Shown here: piece by piece, positions 35,039-45,940 of the stretch
Layout: every line of letters starts with the position of its first letter
How positions within the stretch are numbered: position 1 is the stretch's first letter
Assembly (NCBI RefSeq): GCF_036884655.1
Contig: NC_088327.1
Location: 18,004,001 to 18,068,000 of the forward strand
DNA: 64,000 nucleotides
Origin: Musa acuminata AAA Group
Taxonomy: Eukaryota; Streptophyta; Magnoliopsida; Zingiberales; Musaceae
Direction of reading: 5' to 3'
The notes under the pieces: generated by a model
Database searches by the model: none
Seen by the model: the letters and a program-made list of their open reading frames with translations, nothing else
What the model was told of the DNA's origin: nothing
Translations under genes and position numbers: made by a program

Positions 35039-37066
35039 TTGTTAGGATCAAGAGCACTAAGAGGGGGGGGGGGTGAATTAGTGCAGCGGAAAACCTTTTA
35101 CGATAAAAAAAACTACGTTCGTTCGATAAAAGTGATTTCAGTAAGAAAGTAGATTCGTAAATCACTTTAACTTTTGAATAAGCGAGATGCAGCAAAGATA
35201 TAAATGCAGTTTGCAGTTATGGTTCAAATCAGATAGTAGGCGCAAACTGAAATATGATATTCGTACAAAAAAACTGATTTACGTCTAAATGCTAATTCGT
35301 AAATTACTTGATTAAGCGAGATGCAGTTAAAGTAGAGATATAAAGGCAGTTTGCAGTTATGATAGAAATCAAAACGTAAACGCAAACTGAAATATAATGA
35401 TCATACGATAAAACTGATTTACGTCTAAATACCGATTCAGAAAGTGCAAAGCTTGAAACCCAATCGTATATGCACAGAAAGCAGTAAGCTTTTGAGGAGG
35501 TTTGCAGTAAAGATAAGATGCTCAAAGTAAATGCAAACCAAGATTTAGAGTGGTTCGGTCAATCTTGACCTACTCCACTTTTGGCTTCCTCCACCGACAA
35601 GGTCACCGACGTCAACTAGAGGCCTTCCTTCAATAGGTGAAGGCCAACCACCATTTTACAGTTTCACTCCTTTTGACGGGCTTAGGAGACAACCCTTACA
35701 AAATTTCCTTTCCTCTCTTAATAGATTAGGACTTGGAAGAAAAGAGGAAGAAGAACTTTCAACTCATACAACACTTTTGAGCTCACAAAATCACATTGTA
35801 AAATCAGAATTTCGGTGGTTTCTGGGTACCCTATCAGCACTGAAAGGGTGGGGTATTTATAGGCCCCAACCCAGTTTGAATTTGGAGCTCAAAATTATCA
35901 ATTCCCGGAATTCCGGGATCTGGCGGTTGCACCGCCTGACTGGGGCGGTTGCACCGCCTGGTAGAGCTCAAAGACTGAGCCTCTGGGCGGTGCCACCTCC
36001 TATCAGGGGCGGTTGCACCTCCTGCCAAAGCTCGAAGACCGAGCTCAGGCGGTGCCACCGCCTGATTGAGGCGGTTGCACCTCCTGCCAGAGCTCGAAGA
36101 TCGAGCTCAAGCGGTGCCACCTCTTGTCAGGGGCGGTTGCACCATCCAGTCTCGCTCGGAGACTGAGCCCAGGCGGTGCCACCGCTTGGCTGGGGCAGTT
36201 CAACCGCCTGGCAGAAATCAGGGTCCGAATGGGTTGATCCATTTGGCCCAATTTGGGTTTTTCAGGGGCCCAATTGCCCCAAGATGAAGTTAATGGGATC
36301 ACCTCCCATTTCCAACTTAATCATTGTGCTAACTACGATATTTCCTAAGATATTTACTACAACTTGCTCCGGTGCATCAATCGCTTCTTCCGGCGAGCTT
36401 CCGGCGAACTTTCGTCGATCATTCGATGAACCCTTGGTGATGCTCGTACGGACTTCCGGCAAACTCCTCGACTTGCGACGATCCACTTGGCGAGTTCCGA
36501 CGAGCTTCTTTTGGCAAGCTCCTGGACTTCTCGGATTTGTTCCCGCAGAACCTCCGACGACCGTCCGGACTTCCGTCGAGCTCTCAAACTCCCAACATGA
36601 TCATAGTCTTGACTTCGGCGCAACTCCTACTGCATGTCTTACTTTCATCATAGTTAATCCTGCATACTTATAACAAAGCTTCGATCGAGACAATTAATCC
36701 TAAGCAATTAACCAAGTTGTCCGGCATGTCATTTGTCCCTCGACGCTTCGTCCGATTCTTCGGCGCTTCGTCCTCTCCTGCGGCCTATTGCCCAATCAGC
36801 TAGTTGACTCCGCAACTCCGATATCCTTGGCACAATACCCGCTCTTCTTGGGCCGATGCCCGAGTCCACAGCCCGAAGCCTTCTGTCGATACGTCGACCG
36901 ATCCACCGGCCCGACGTCCAATCTTCTGACATGTTCTTCCGGCACAACTTGATTTTTTCTACTTTAATTGTCTCATCCTGATCGAAGCATCCTACGTCAC
37001 TCAAAACGTAGATTAAAACATAAACACATATCAAGTGGTTTCATCATCAAAATACGAGATTCAACA
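35039..37066 (-). repeat. S5 5' LTR
   Basis: 2028 bp, the longest complete LTR here. TATA is at 35854-35861 (minus). A tandem duplication of about 145 bp lies at about 35130-35450, and a GC-palindrome block at 35925-36200. A distal block (36720-36960) with TTCGTCCGATTCTTCGGCG is shared with S2 and S8 but absent from S3, S4 and S6. Confidence 0.88.
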
Positions 37067-37504
37067 AAGCTAACCAATAGAAGGCCTAGGGATTAGGTAT
37101 AAAACGGAACCTATCAGCTCACGCTGAAGTGGACTCTCTACACACTAACTCAGTCATACAGCTTACACTACTGTCTTCTTCCCTTCGCTAACTTAAGCAT
37201 CGAAGGGGCCACGCCGGGCAACCCCTAGCATTGGTTGTCATACACGATTGTCGGTCGCTAGAGGACACCAAGACGACCTAGTCCCTAGGGAGGAACCTTG
37301 CAACCAGGAAGATTCCAGTTCGCCTACTCGGCCATTCCAACCCAAGTCCTCACTAATAGAACAACTTCTGACCAAACAGTCTATGCGGTCTCATCTCACT
37401 GAGTCTCCCACGTCAGCCAAGAAGAGGCACCTAGATGAGCTTGCACCTTCGGTAGTGAACCAACCGTGCTGACTCACCAGTCAACGGTACTCATGACACT
37501 ATCA
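37067..37504 (+). repeat. Y 5' LTR, right part
   Basis: It resumes exactly at the S5 edge. TATA-like GGTATAAAACGG is at 37091, then the same downstream sequence as 28030-28407, ending ATGACACTATCA. Unlike the left copy it is followed by TTCTGGTGCTAGAAAGAGG, a possible primer site, and an ATG, so it is a 5' LTR in plus orientation. Confidence 0.6.
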
Positions 37505-38758
37505 TTCTGGTGCTAGAAAGAGGGCCAAATGGTGGAGGCACATCCTTTTATTACTCCTCCCAACGAATGTTTCAGCGAAGAGATGTTACCTCCAGTCCTA
37601 AGCCCCCTCGGGAAGAGAAGGCACGTACCACATTTCAATAAAATGATGCCTCCACCTTAGCTCAGGCATAGGGGCCCTATTAGCACCTACTCAATGATCC
37701 AAGGCTCCCCCCCCTCCAGGGACCGGAGATAAGCCCCTTGCTCATCTTATTAGAAGCATTCCTAAGCCTCACTCAGCAAGTCCAAACACTTACTAGCATG
37801 ATGTAAATTATCACCCCACTTCTCCCTTAGTTGACTCAGCCGATAACCCTAGTGCAACGACTCGCCCTCGAATCACCAACTGCACCTCTTCTTCTCAAAG
37901 TCTAACCAAGGAGTCCACATCTCATCTTCCAAGGATCTCTTCAGCCAAGAGGGACAAGTGGCCCCATGCCACACCTTCCGATGGCTTAGTGCAGCATACC
38001 ACCAAGACATGTCATGGCCCTATGCCTTCGCCTCATCCTCGGCAACACCAAGGACAACCCAGGAGACCAAGCTTCGGCAGCCCTGTGCCTCCGTCTCATC
38101 CTTGGTAGCGTTAAGGAGAGCCCAGGGACCCAGGCTTCAGTAGCCCTGTACCTCATCCTTGGCAGCGCCAAGGACATGCTAGGAAACTAGGCTTCAGCAA
38201 CCTAGTGCCTTCGCCTCATCCTCGGTAGCACCAAGGATAGCCCAAGGAACCAGGCTTCAATTGCCCAACGCCTCTGCCTCATCCTCGATAGTGCTAAGGA
38301 TAGCCTAGGAAACTAGGCTTTAGCAACCCAACGCCTCCGCCTCGTCCTTAGTAACACGAAGGACAACCCTGGGAACCAGGCTTCAACAACCCTACACCTC
38401 TGTCTTGTCCTCGGTAAAACCCACCGGGCCTCCTCAAGCCTCTGTTCAACCTCCTTTGCTAGGCCTCAGCAACCCTGTGCCTTCACCTCATCCTCGGCAA
38501 CTTCCTTCGGGCCTTTGCAAGCTTATGTTCAGCTTCCATTGCTCATAGCTCCAGGAGCAGCTAAGCGGCCCGAACCTCAGCAACGCTACACCCCGGTATC
38601 CACTGTTGGAGAAAATGCCACAGTCAAAGTTGTTAAGGCAGATCCATTCCTCAGCCCATGGTGACCAAATTCAGACCCACCATGGAAGCCACACCTCCAA
38701 TTACCACACACCAGTGGAACCTAAAGAGGAGCATGACCCCCTAAGCGAATCAAACCTT
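37505..38758 (+). pseudogene. Y leader and decayed gag-like start
   Basis: An ATG at 37529 opens MVEAHPFITPPN. The frame then meets repeated stops, while Pro/Ser-rich coding character persists to about 38500. The style is that of plant Ty3/gypsy gag beginnings, but no CCHC, protease or RT motif is present. It is cut at 38758 by S6, and no pol follows on the far side. Confidence 0.5.
38015..38420 (+). repeat. Tandem repeat of about 66 bp in the Y gag-like region
   Basis: Five to six diverged units share CTCATCCTCGG, CACCAAGGA and CCAGGCTTC. Unit length near a multiple of three suggests an original in-frame Pro/Ser-rich peptide repeat; stops now interrupt it. Confidence 0.7.
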
Positions 38759-39982
38759 TGTTAGGATCGGAGCGGCACTAAGAGGGGGGGGTGAATTAGT
38801 GCAGCGGATTAAAACTTCGATTTTAATCAAAATCTTTCGTACGTTAAGAACGAAACTTGAGAAATTTAACTTGAAGGCGTGTTCTTAAAGTTGCGCAGCA
38901 AGAGCAATAAGGAACTAAAGCAGTAAGAAGATTTGCAGTAATGTAAATGACAATAATAAAAAGCAAACCAGAGATTACGCCGATTTTTAGAGTGGTTCGG
39001 TCAAATGACCTACTCCACTTGCGAGGCCCCTCTTCGATGAGGCTCCCACCTTCCACTAGCAAGTCTCTTGAAATGGAAGGGTAAACACCCCTCTTACAAC
39101 CTTTTACAAGCAGCTCAACCTCTTACAAATTTTCAATAAGAAAGAAGGAGGAGAACTCTCTAGCAAATTGAAAACAAGACTTGCTAAGACTTTCTAAGAC
39201 TTTTCTCTCAATCAAAATGCTTCTCAAAAGTTGTAACCTCAGCTGAGATTTGAGGGGTATTTATAGGCCTCAAGAGGATTCAAATTTTGGGCTCCAAAAT
39301 TTGAATTCTCTTAGGGTTCCCGGTGCTGGCGGTTCCACCGCCCAGCCAGGCGGTGCCACCGCCCAGCGCTCGGGTGCTGGACGGTGCAACCGCCCAGCCA
39401 AGGAGGTGTCACCGCCCAGCACTCGGGTGCTGGGCGGTGCCACCGCCCAGCCAGGCGGTTCCACCGCCTGGCTTTCCGATTCATTGGTTTGGCTTATTTT
39501 TCACCCAAACCAAATTTGACTTTGGGCCCAGTTGGCCCCTAACCAGGATATAGGATTATCTCTTAATCCTAATCCTAATTACAGGTGAACTACATAAAAA
39601 AAACATCCTAAGCAAGTTTTTTAACCGCGAACGTCGAGTCTTGTTCCGGCGAGCTTTCCGACGAACTTCTTCCGACGGACTCCCTGCAAGCTCCCAATCT
39701 TTGTGATGACTTTAACGAGTAGCCGAGCCTTCTTGGTGATCTCCGCGAGCCTCCGACGATTTCTTCGGCGAACTTCCGACACGTTCCCGATTTCTTCTCG
39801 GACGGTTCCGGCAGCATCTCCGATGATTCTTCGGTCTCTTAAACGTCCATCGAGCTCGACTCCGGTATCCTTGCTTTATGTTTTCTGGTTATCGTAGTTA
39901 ATCCTGCACACTTAACTCAATAATATGGATTAGATCAAATAACCCATCAATTGATTTTATCATCAAAATCCGAGATTCAACA
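38759..39982 (-). repeat. S6 3' LTR
   Basis: TGTTAGGATC to ATTCAACA. TATA is at 39258-39265 (minus). Six GC palindromes lie at 39327-39472 (GGCGGTGCCACCGCC and variants). The differences from the 5' LTR that I can see are transitions near 38838, 39499 and 39686. Confidence 0.93.
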
Positions 39983-40590
39983 ATCTCCCCCTTTTTGATG
40001 ATGACAATCAATTGATGACGGAGTTAAACGTAACTCCCCCTATCTATATGCCATATTATGAGAAGATAAAACACTTGAATTTCATCATTGAATTCAAGTA
40101 TAAACCTATAAGCTCTAACCGTAGAACTTATCGTTATTCTCATTAAGCATAATGTAAATGCGAAACTTTGATGAAAATCATAAGTTAAATGATACGGGAC
40201 GAGTTTTGCCACGATAGAAGATAAAGATTTTCAATATAAATTTCATGATATCAATCTTGTGATATTTTCAGGGATTTGCAAGTTATATAAGACATTCATA
40301 TCACAAATTCATATTAGCCATGCTATCGTTCTGGTGTAAGTCATCACTTCTCCCCCTTTGTCATCAACAAAAAGAGACAAGCCAGCTAATTGATGATCAT
40401 AGAAAAAGGTTTAGCATTTATCAAAGTTCTTCATTCAAATTTTCCAGAAATAGTTTGTCCAGAAGACATCATCATCTATGCAGATTAAGACAGTAGTTAT
40501 CTAAAGGAAAGATCAGTTATCGTACAATCGATGACAAACATGAACTTGTTTTTGAACAGCAAACAGGACAGAATAAAAAGATACATCAAT
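39983..40590 (-). other. S6 polypurine tracts and 3' non-coding region
   Basis: The main tract, minus strand CAAAAAGGGGGAGAT, abuts the LTR at 39983-39997. Secondary tracts are near 40034 and 40350. It is homologous to S4 16233-16856. Confidence 0.85.
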
Positions 40591-40775
40591 TTAATCCTTA
40601 GGAGGTAATCCACAGTGCTGATACATGATATCTATTTTTTCATTCATCTGTCGTAGTGTCTTCAAAATTTCAACTTGTTGATTCTGAATTTGTTCTTGCT
40701 GTGATTTGATCTAAAAAGGTCATGGTTATATGAATCTCCTTGAATCCTTATTCCTTTTGATCTCTTTGGAGCCAT
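40591..40775 (-). pseudogene. S6 accessory ORF remnant after 910-bp deletion
   Basis: The first 20 or so codons (ATG at 40775) and the last 35 or so codons match the S4 accessory ORF. The middle is missing. The junction holds a single TTTGATCT (40705-40712), whereas S4 has this 8-mer at both 16971-16978 and 17881-17888. The deletion is not a multiple of three, so the tail is out of frame and the ORF is dead. Confidence 0.88.
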
Positions 40776-41283
40776 TTTCTAGACAGGATGATGATACCAA
40801 TTGTTAAAAATAAGCAAGAGAAAGAGAAAAGAAAGGAGGGATTTCAAGAGTTACCTCGTGGAGATTATGTTGAGAGATGGAAGGCTTGGACCACCAAGAA
40901 TCCTTCTCCAATGTGTCTAAGAGTTAGAATGAGGGTTAGAAGAAATTGGGAGTGGGTCTTGAGAACTCTCTCTTCGGGTTGGGGGCGGTGTCACCGCCGG
41001 CCCTAACCCTTTGGGTTAATAAGGGTTGCTCGGTCGGTGCCACCGCCAAACCGAGCGGTGTCACCGCCTGGCGCCCGAGCGCTCAGGCGGTGCAACCGCC
41101 AAATCTGGCGGTGCCACCGCTGGCATCCCGTGGAGGAAAAAAAATTTTCTTCCTCACCCTCCCCTTTTTTGTTTGCTTCCCTCAAGATAATAGATTATAC
41201 TTTAATGGATCATTTTGAATTGAAGAAGAAATCAAATCCATAAAGGAAAGGAAAAGAACGAGTCATTTTTCGTGAAGCTCATT
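40776..41283 (-). promoter_or_regulatory. S6 spacer with GC-palindrome block upstream of the lost accessory ORF
   Basis: It has the same layout as S4 17952-18461. Palindromes of GCGGTGCCACCGC and GCGGTGTCACCGCC type lie at about 40985-41125, with a donor-like GAG|GTAACT near 40855. It is retained although the ORF it precedes has been deleted. Confidence 0.5.
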
Positions 41284-44200
41284 TTAGGGACAATTTAACA
41301 TGCCTAATTCCCTTCTAATGAATTCAAATTGATCTTCGTTCAGAGCTTTTGTGAATATATCTGCTAATTGATGCTTTGTGTCAATGAATTCTAGAACAAC
41401 ATTATTGTTAAGGACATGATCGCGTATGAAATGATGCCTAACATCGATGTGCTTAGTTCTAGAATGCTGAATTGGATTTTTAGTAAGACATATGGCACTA
41501 GTATTATCACATTTTATGGGAATATTTTTAAAGTGAATTCCATAGTCTTCTAATGTATTCTTCATCCAAATGACTTGTGCACAACATGCACTTGCAGCTA
41601 TGTATTCGGCTTCTGCCGTAGATAGTGCAACTGAATTTTGTTTCTTGGAAGTCCAAGAAACAAGTGCATGTCCTAAAAATTGGCATGTTCCGGATGTACT
41701 TTTTCTATCTATTCTGCATCCGCCAAAATCGGCATCCGCATAGGCTATTAAATCAAAATTTTCAGATTTTGGATACCACAATCCTAAATTTGAAGTTCCT
41801 TTAAGATACCTAAATATTCTTTTAACACTTTTAAGATGAGATAATTTAGGATTAGATTGAAACCTAGCGCAAAGTCCTACACTAAACATAATATCCGGTC
41901 TAGTCGCAGTGAGGTAGAGTAGACTACCTATCATTCCCCTATATGTTTTTTGATCGAAACTTTCACCATTTTCATCCATATCTAACTTAGTCGCAGTACT
42001 CATAGGGGTGTTTATTGCTTTTGAATTATCCATGTTAAATCGTTTTAACAATTCTAATGTGTATTTAGATTGGTTAATAAATATACCATCCTTAAGTTGT
42101 TTGATTTGTAATCCTAAAAAGAAAGTTAATTCACCCATTAAACTCATTTCAAATTCAAGACTCATACATTTGGCAAATGATTCACATAGTGATTCATCCG
42201 AAGAGCCAAACACAATATCATCAACATAAATTTGCACAATAAGAAAATTATTTTCAAAATGTTTAATAAACAATGTAGTATCAACCTTGCCTTTGGTAAA
42301 ATTATTTAAAATAAGAAAGGAACTAAGCCTTTCATACCAAGCTCTAGGAGCTTGTTTTAAGCCATAGAGAGCTTTAGTCAATTTGAATACATGATTAGGA
42401 AGAAGAGAATTTTCAAATCCGGGAGGTTGTTCGACAAATACTTCTTCGGAAATAAAACCATTCAAGAAAGCACTTTTAACATCCATTTGAAATAGTTTAA
42501 AATTATTACTACAAGCATAGGCAAGGAGCATCCTTATGGCTTCTAATCGAGCCACGGGAGCGAAGGTTTCTTCGTAATCGATACCTTCTTCTTGGTTGAA
42601 ACCTTTGGCCACTAATCTAGCCTTGTTTCTAACCACAATACTATTTTCGTCTTGCTTGTTTCTAAAGACCCACTTAGTACCTATGACTAAGTGGTCACTT
42701 GGTCTAGGAACAAGCTTCCATACCTCATTCCTCTCAAATTGGTTCAATTCTTCTTGCATTGCAATGATCCAAAAATCATCTTTTAAGGCTTCGTCAATGC
42801 ATTTAGGTTCAATTTGAGAAAGGAAGGCGGCGTTAGCACAAAAATTTTTGAAAGAAGAACGAGTTTGAACCCCTTTTGATGTATCTCCTATAATTTGCTC
42901 TTTTGGATGAGCATCTACATACTTCCATTCTTTTGGTAAAGAAATTTCGGAAGAAGATGCATTCAAATGGCTATTTTGAGGAGAGGGTTCATTTAAATTC
43001 AAATTATCAAAACCAAGATCATCATCAAAATCATTTTTCTTTAAATCGGAAATTTCATTAAAAACTACATGAATAGACTCTTCAATTACTAAAGTTCTTT
43101 TATTAAAAACCCGAAAAGCTTTAGAAACGGAAGAGTAACCAAGAAAGATGCCTTCATCGGATTTAGCATCAAATTTTCCTAAAGCATCCCTTTCATTTAA
43201 AATAAAGCATTTACAACCAAAAACTTTAAAATAGGAGATGTTTGGTTTTTTGTTATTCCATAATTCATAGGGAGTTTTGGATAAGGATGGTCTTATTAGG
43301 ACTCTATTCATGATGTAGCAAGCCGTATTTACAGCTTCGGCCCAAAAGTACTTAGGTAAACTTTGTTCATTCAACATAGTTCTTGCCATTTCTTGTAGGT
43401 TTCTATTTTTCCTTTCAACTACTCCATTTTGTTGAGGATTTCTTGGAGTTGAGAAGTTGTGATTGTACCCATTACTTTCGCAAAAATTTTGAAATTCACG
43501 GTTTTGGAATTCACCACCGTGATCACTCCGAATTGATGAAATCATGAAGCCTTTTTCGTTTTGAGTGAGTTTACAAAATTTAGAGAAACACTTGAAGCAA
43601 TCACTTTTGTGAGCTAAGAAATAGGTCCAAGTATATCTAGAGTAGTCATCCACAATCACAAAAGCATATTTGCTTCCACCTAGACTTGTTGTATCAATTG
43701 GTCCAAATAAGTCCAAATGGATCAATTGTAATGGTCTAGTAGTGCTAATTTGATTTTTTGGTTTGAAGCTTGTTTTTATTTGTTTGCCTAGTTGACATGC
43801 ATCGCATACTTTGTCCTTAATAAACTTTAAATTTGGAATTCCTCGTACTAATTCTTGAGATGAGATCTTAGATATTGTTTTCATGCTTGCATGGCCTAAT
43901 CTCCTATGCCAAAGCCAAGCATCATCATTTACGACGGAGAAGCACATTTCATTACTTAGTTCATCAAGATTGATGGTATAGACATTATTTTGTTTTAAAG
44001 CAATCATAGTCATGTTATGATTTGGTTTTTCAATAATGCACATATTTGATTCAAATCTAACGATGTAACCTTTATCGCATAGTTGACTAATACTCAAGAG
44101 ATTATGTTTCAATCCATCAACTAGTAAGACATCATCAATGGAAAAATTAAATTTGTTACCAATAGTTCTCTTGCCAATGATTTTGCCCTTGTTGTTGTCT

Positions 44201-44322
44201 CCGAAGGTAACGTACCCTTCTTCTTTGCTAGTGAGCATAGAGAAATGAGATGGATCTCCAGTCATATGTCTTGAGCATCCACTATCGAGATACCATCTCT
44301 TGCTCCTAGCTTGTGGGTTTGT
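41284..44322 (-). CDS. pol: S6 pol (protease-integrase-RT-RNase H), intact
   Basis: The frame opens right after the gag TAG. Nineteen codons before the first Met (44265) contain the protease active site in [10 protein letters not shown], so the true product does not start at that Met. Numbered from that Met: the integrase zinc finger is H120, H125, C154, C157; the integrase catalytic triad is D185, D248, E284 (D-D35-E); the RT has [11 protein letters not shown] and YVDD at 680-683; RNase H has YADADF at 842-847, STAEAEYIA and D920. No stop or shift is seen through 993 residues. Pol is in the same frame as gag, separated by one TAG, so expression probably needs readthrough or a separate message. 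Substrates would be its own RNA and cDNA, in cytoplasmic particles and then the nucleus. Confidence 0.93.
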   Translation of the reverse strand, partial: TNPQARSKRWYLDSGCSRHMTGDPSHFSMLTSKEEGYVTFGDNNKGKIIGKRTIGNKFNFSIDDVLLVDGLKHNLLSISQLCDKGYIVRFESNMCIIEKPNHNMTMIALKQNNVYTINLDELSNEMCFSVVNDDAWLWHRRLGHASMKTISKISSQELVRGIPNLKFIKDKVCDACQLGKQIKTSFKPKNQISTTRPLQLIHLDLFGPIDTTSLGGSKYAFVIVDDYSRYTWTYFLAHKSDCFKCFSKFCKLTQNEKGFMISSIRSDHGGEFQNREFQNFCESNGYNHNFSTPRNPQQNGVVERKNRNLQEMARTMLNEQSLPKYFWAEAVNTACYIMNRVLIRPSLSKTPYELWNNKKPNISYFKVFGCKCFILNERDALGKFDAKSDEGIFLGYSSVSKAFRVFNKRTLVIEESIHVVFNEISDLKKNDFDDDLGFDNLNLNEPSPQNSHLNASSSEISLPKEWKYVDAHPKEQIIGDTSKGVQTRSSFKNFCANAAFLSQIEPKCIDEALKDDFWIIAMQEELNQFERNEVWKLVPRPSDHLVIGTKWVFRNKQDENSIVVRNKARLVAKGFNQEEGIDYEETFAPVARLEAIRMLLAYACSNNFKLFQMDVKSAFLNGFISEEVFVEQPPGFENSLLPNHVFKLTKALYGLKQAPRAWYERLSSFLILNNFTKGKVDTTLFIKHFENNFLIVQIYVDDIVFGSSDESLCESFAKCMSLEFEMSLMGELTFFLGLQIKQLKDGIFINQSKYTLELLKRFNMDNSKAINTPMSTATKLDMDENGESFDQKTYRGMIGSLLYLTATRPDIMFSVGLCARFQSNPKLSHLKSVKRIFRYLKGTSNLGLWYPKSENFDLIAYADADFGGCRIDRKSTSGTCQFLGHALVSWTSKKQNSVALSTAEAEYIAASACCAQVIWMKNTLEDYGIHFKNIPIKCDNTSAICLTKNPIQHSRTKHIDVRHHFIRDHVLNNNVVLEFIDTKHQLADIFTKALNEDQFEFIRRELGMLNCP

Positions 44323-45888
44323 CTACAAAAGAGGATGATTTTTAGGTACCCATTTGATTTTGGGTGCCTCAAAAATTGACCCACTAACTTTGTTATTTAT
44401 GATTGAATTCTTTATAGTTCCTTTAGGAACCCATATTAATTTTTGTGAACTAATCTTCCTAAATGGGCATTTGTAGGCAATATGTCCGGATTTGCAACAA
44501 AAGTTGCATTTCATATAAGAGGAAACATGTAATGTAGGTCCTTTTATGAAAGTGGTAGGATTTTGATGCAATCCTTTTACAAATCCAATTCCATTTCTAT
44601 TTGCGATGTGACCCTTGTGTGCAAGGATCATATCTAATCCTTTGCTACCAACCTTAAACTTGTTTAAGGTTTCCTTAAGAAGCAAATTTTCATTTTTTAT
44701 TGCTTCTAAGTGCTCACACTTAGAGCATGGAGGAGTTTGAATATTATCAAACTTATCTTGTAGCAAAGCATGCTCTTTCTTTAAGATACTTAACTTCTTG
44801 CTAACAGTTCTACATTCATCAAATAATTCATGAAAAGCGATAGAGAGTTCTTCAAAAGATAAATCTTCATTAAGTAAATCACATACCTCTTCTCCTAAAG
44901 CCATTAGCGCGTAATGAGCAACTTGCTCGGTGTTGAACTCCTCTTCTTCGGATGTGCTTGAATCATCCCACGTTGCCTTGAACGCCTTTTTCTTTGATGT
45001 CCTCTTTTTGGCTTGAGGACAATCGTTCTTGTAGTGTCCCGGTTTTTTGCATTCATAGCAAATCACTTGGTCCTTCTTTTGTTCAAATTTATTTTTTGTA
45101 TTATTTTTAAATCTGTTCTTTCTTAAATATTTTTTAAACTTTTGAGTCAAAAGTGCAATGTCATTGTCACTGTCCTCATCACTTGATGTTCCTTTCAAGT
45201 GGTCTTCTTGTGATTTGAGTGCCATATCCTTCCTGTTCTTTGGAAGGGGGTTCTCGAGCTCGTCATGAGCTTGACATGTCATTTCGTAGGTCATTAGAGA
45301 CCCAATGAGTTCTTCAAGAGGGAATGCTTTAAGGTCTTTGGCCTCTTGAATGGCCGTAACTTTTGGATCCCAACTTTTAGGGAGGGATCTTAAGATTTTA
45401 GTTACTAGTTCAAAGTTAGTAAAATCTTTACCAAGAGCTTTGAGTCCATTGATGACATCCGTAAACCGGGTGTACATGTCTCCAATGGACTCACTTGGTT
45501 TCATTCGGAAAAGTTCGTAAGAGTGCACAAGGATGTTGATTTTGGACTCTTTCACTCGGCTAGAGCCTTCATGAGTGACCTCAAGAGTTCTCCAAATATC
45601 AAAAGCCGAATCACACATTGAAACACGATTAAATTCGTTTTTGTCTAGTGCACAAAACAAGGCATTCATAGCCTTTGCATTTAAAGCAAAAACCTTCTTC
45701 TCCGATTCATTCCATTCGCTCATCGGAAGAGAAGATTTTTGAAATCCATTCTCGACAATAGACCAAAGCTCAAAGTCCATAGAAATGAGGAAGATTCTCA
45801 TGCGAGTCTTCCAATATGTGTAATCCGACCCATTAAACAAAGGTGGTCGTGCAATAGAATGGCCCTCTTGCATGCCGGAGTAAGTCAT
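44323..45888 (-). CDS. gag: S6 gag, intact, 521 residues
   Basis: The structural protein of the virus-like particle. The start MTYSGMQEGHS follows the primer site by about 40 bp. Residues 1-40 are DUF4219-like (FNGSDYTYWKTRM). About 60-205 are the UBN2 copia capsid region. An acidic patch lies near 233-243. The CCHC knuckle is C277, C280, H285, C290, followed by a Lys-rich linker. About 350-415 is coiled-coil-like. The second zinc motif is C461, C464, H469, C474. The two zinc motifs and the long C-terminal half are typical of Sireviruses. It ends NHPLL then TAG (44323-44325), and the frame continues without another stop into protease. The stop is at the same position in S1 (TAG) and S3 (TAA). 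Confidence 0.93.
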   Translation of the reverse strand: MTYSGMQEGHSIARPPLFNGSDYTYWKTRMRIFLISMDFELWSIVENGFQKSSLPMSEWNESEKKVFALNAKAMNALFCALDKNEFNRVSMCDSAFDIWRTLEVTHEGSSRVKESKINILVHSYELFRMKPSESIGDMYTRFTDVINGLKALGKDFTNFELVTKILRSLPKSWDPKVTAIQEAKDLKAFPLEELIGSLMTYEMTCQAHDELENPLPKNRKDMALKSQEDHLKGTSSDEDSDNDIALLTQKFKKYLRKNRFKNNTKNKFEQKKDQVICYECKKPGHYKNDCPQAKKRTSKKKAFKATWDDSSTSEEEEFNTEQVAHYALMALGEEVCDLLNEDLSFEELSIAFHELFDECRTVSKKLSILKKEHALLQDKFDNIQTPPCSKCEHLEAIKNENLLLKETLNKFKVGSKGLDMILAHKGHIANRNGIGFVKGLHQNPTTFIKGPTLHVSSYMKCNFCCKSGHIAYKCPFRKISSQKLIWVPKGTIKNSIINNKVSGSIFEAPKIKWVPKNHPLL

Positions 45889-45926
45889 CTCTCTTGGGTA
45901 TTAAACCAAATATGCGAGATAACCTT

Positions 45927-45938
45927 GCTCTGATACCA
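45927..45938 (-). promoter_or_regulatory. S6 primer-binding site (tRNA-iMet)
   Basis: Perfect TGGTATCAGAGC on the minus strand, two bases from the LTR. Confidence 0.95.
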
Positions 45939-45940
45939 CT

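Larger units (their letters stand above)
29363..37066 (-). mobile_element. S5: Sirevirus-derived gag-only (non-autonomous) element
   Basis: It has a truncated 3' LTR, polypurine tracts, a 2.7-kb non-coding 3' region, a gag-like ORF with one stop, a perfect primer site and a full 2028-bp 5' LTR. Protease, integrase, RT and RNase H are absent. The right TSD copy would be aagct (37067-37071); the left is lost with the first 110 bp or so of the 3' LTR. The layout equals S2 and S7, so this is a family design and not one chance deletion. Confidence 0.87.

Noticed and set aside
41284..44265. Treating the Met at 44265 as the Pol start
   Set aside because: The protease active site DSG lies in frame upstream of it, between this Met and the gag TAG.
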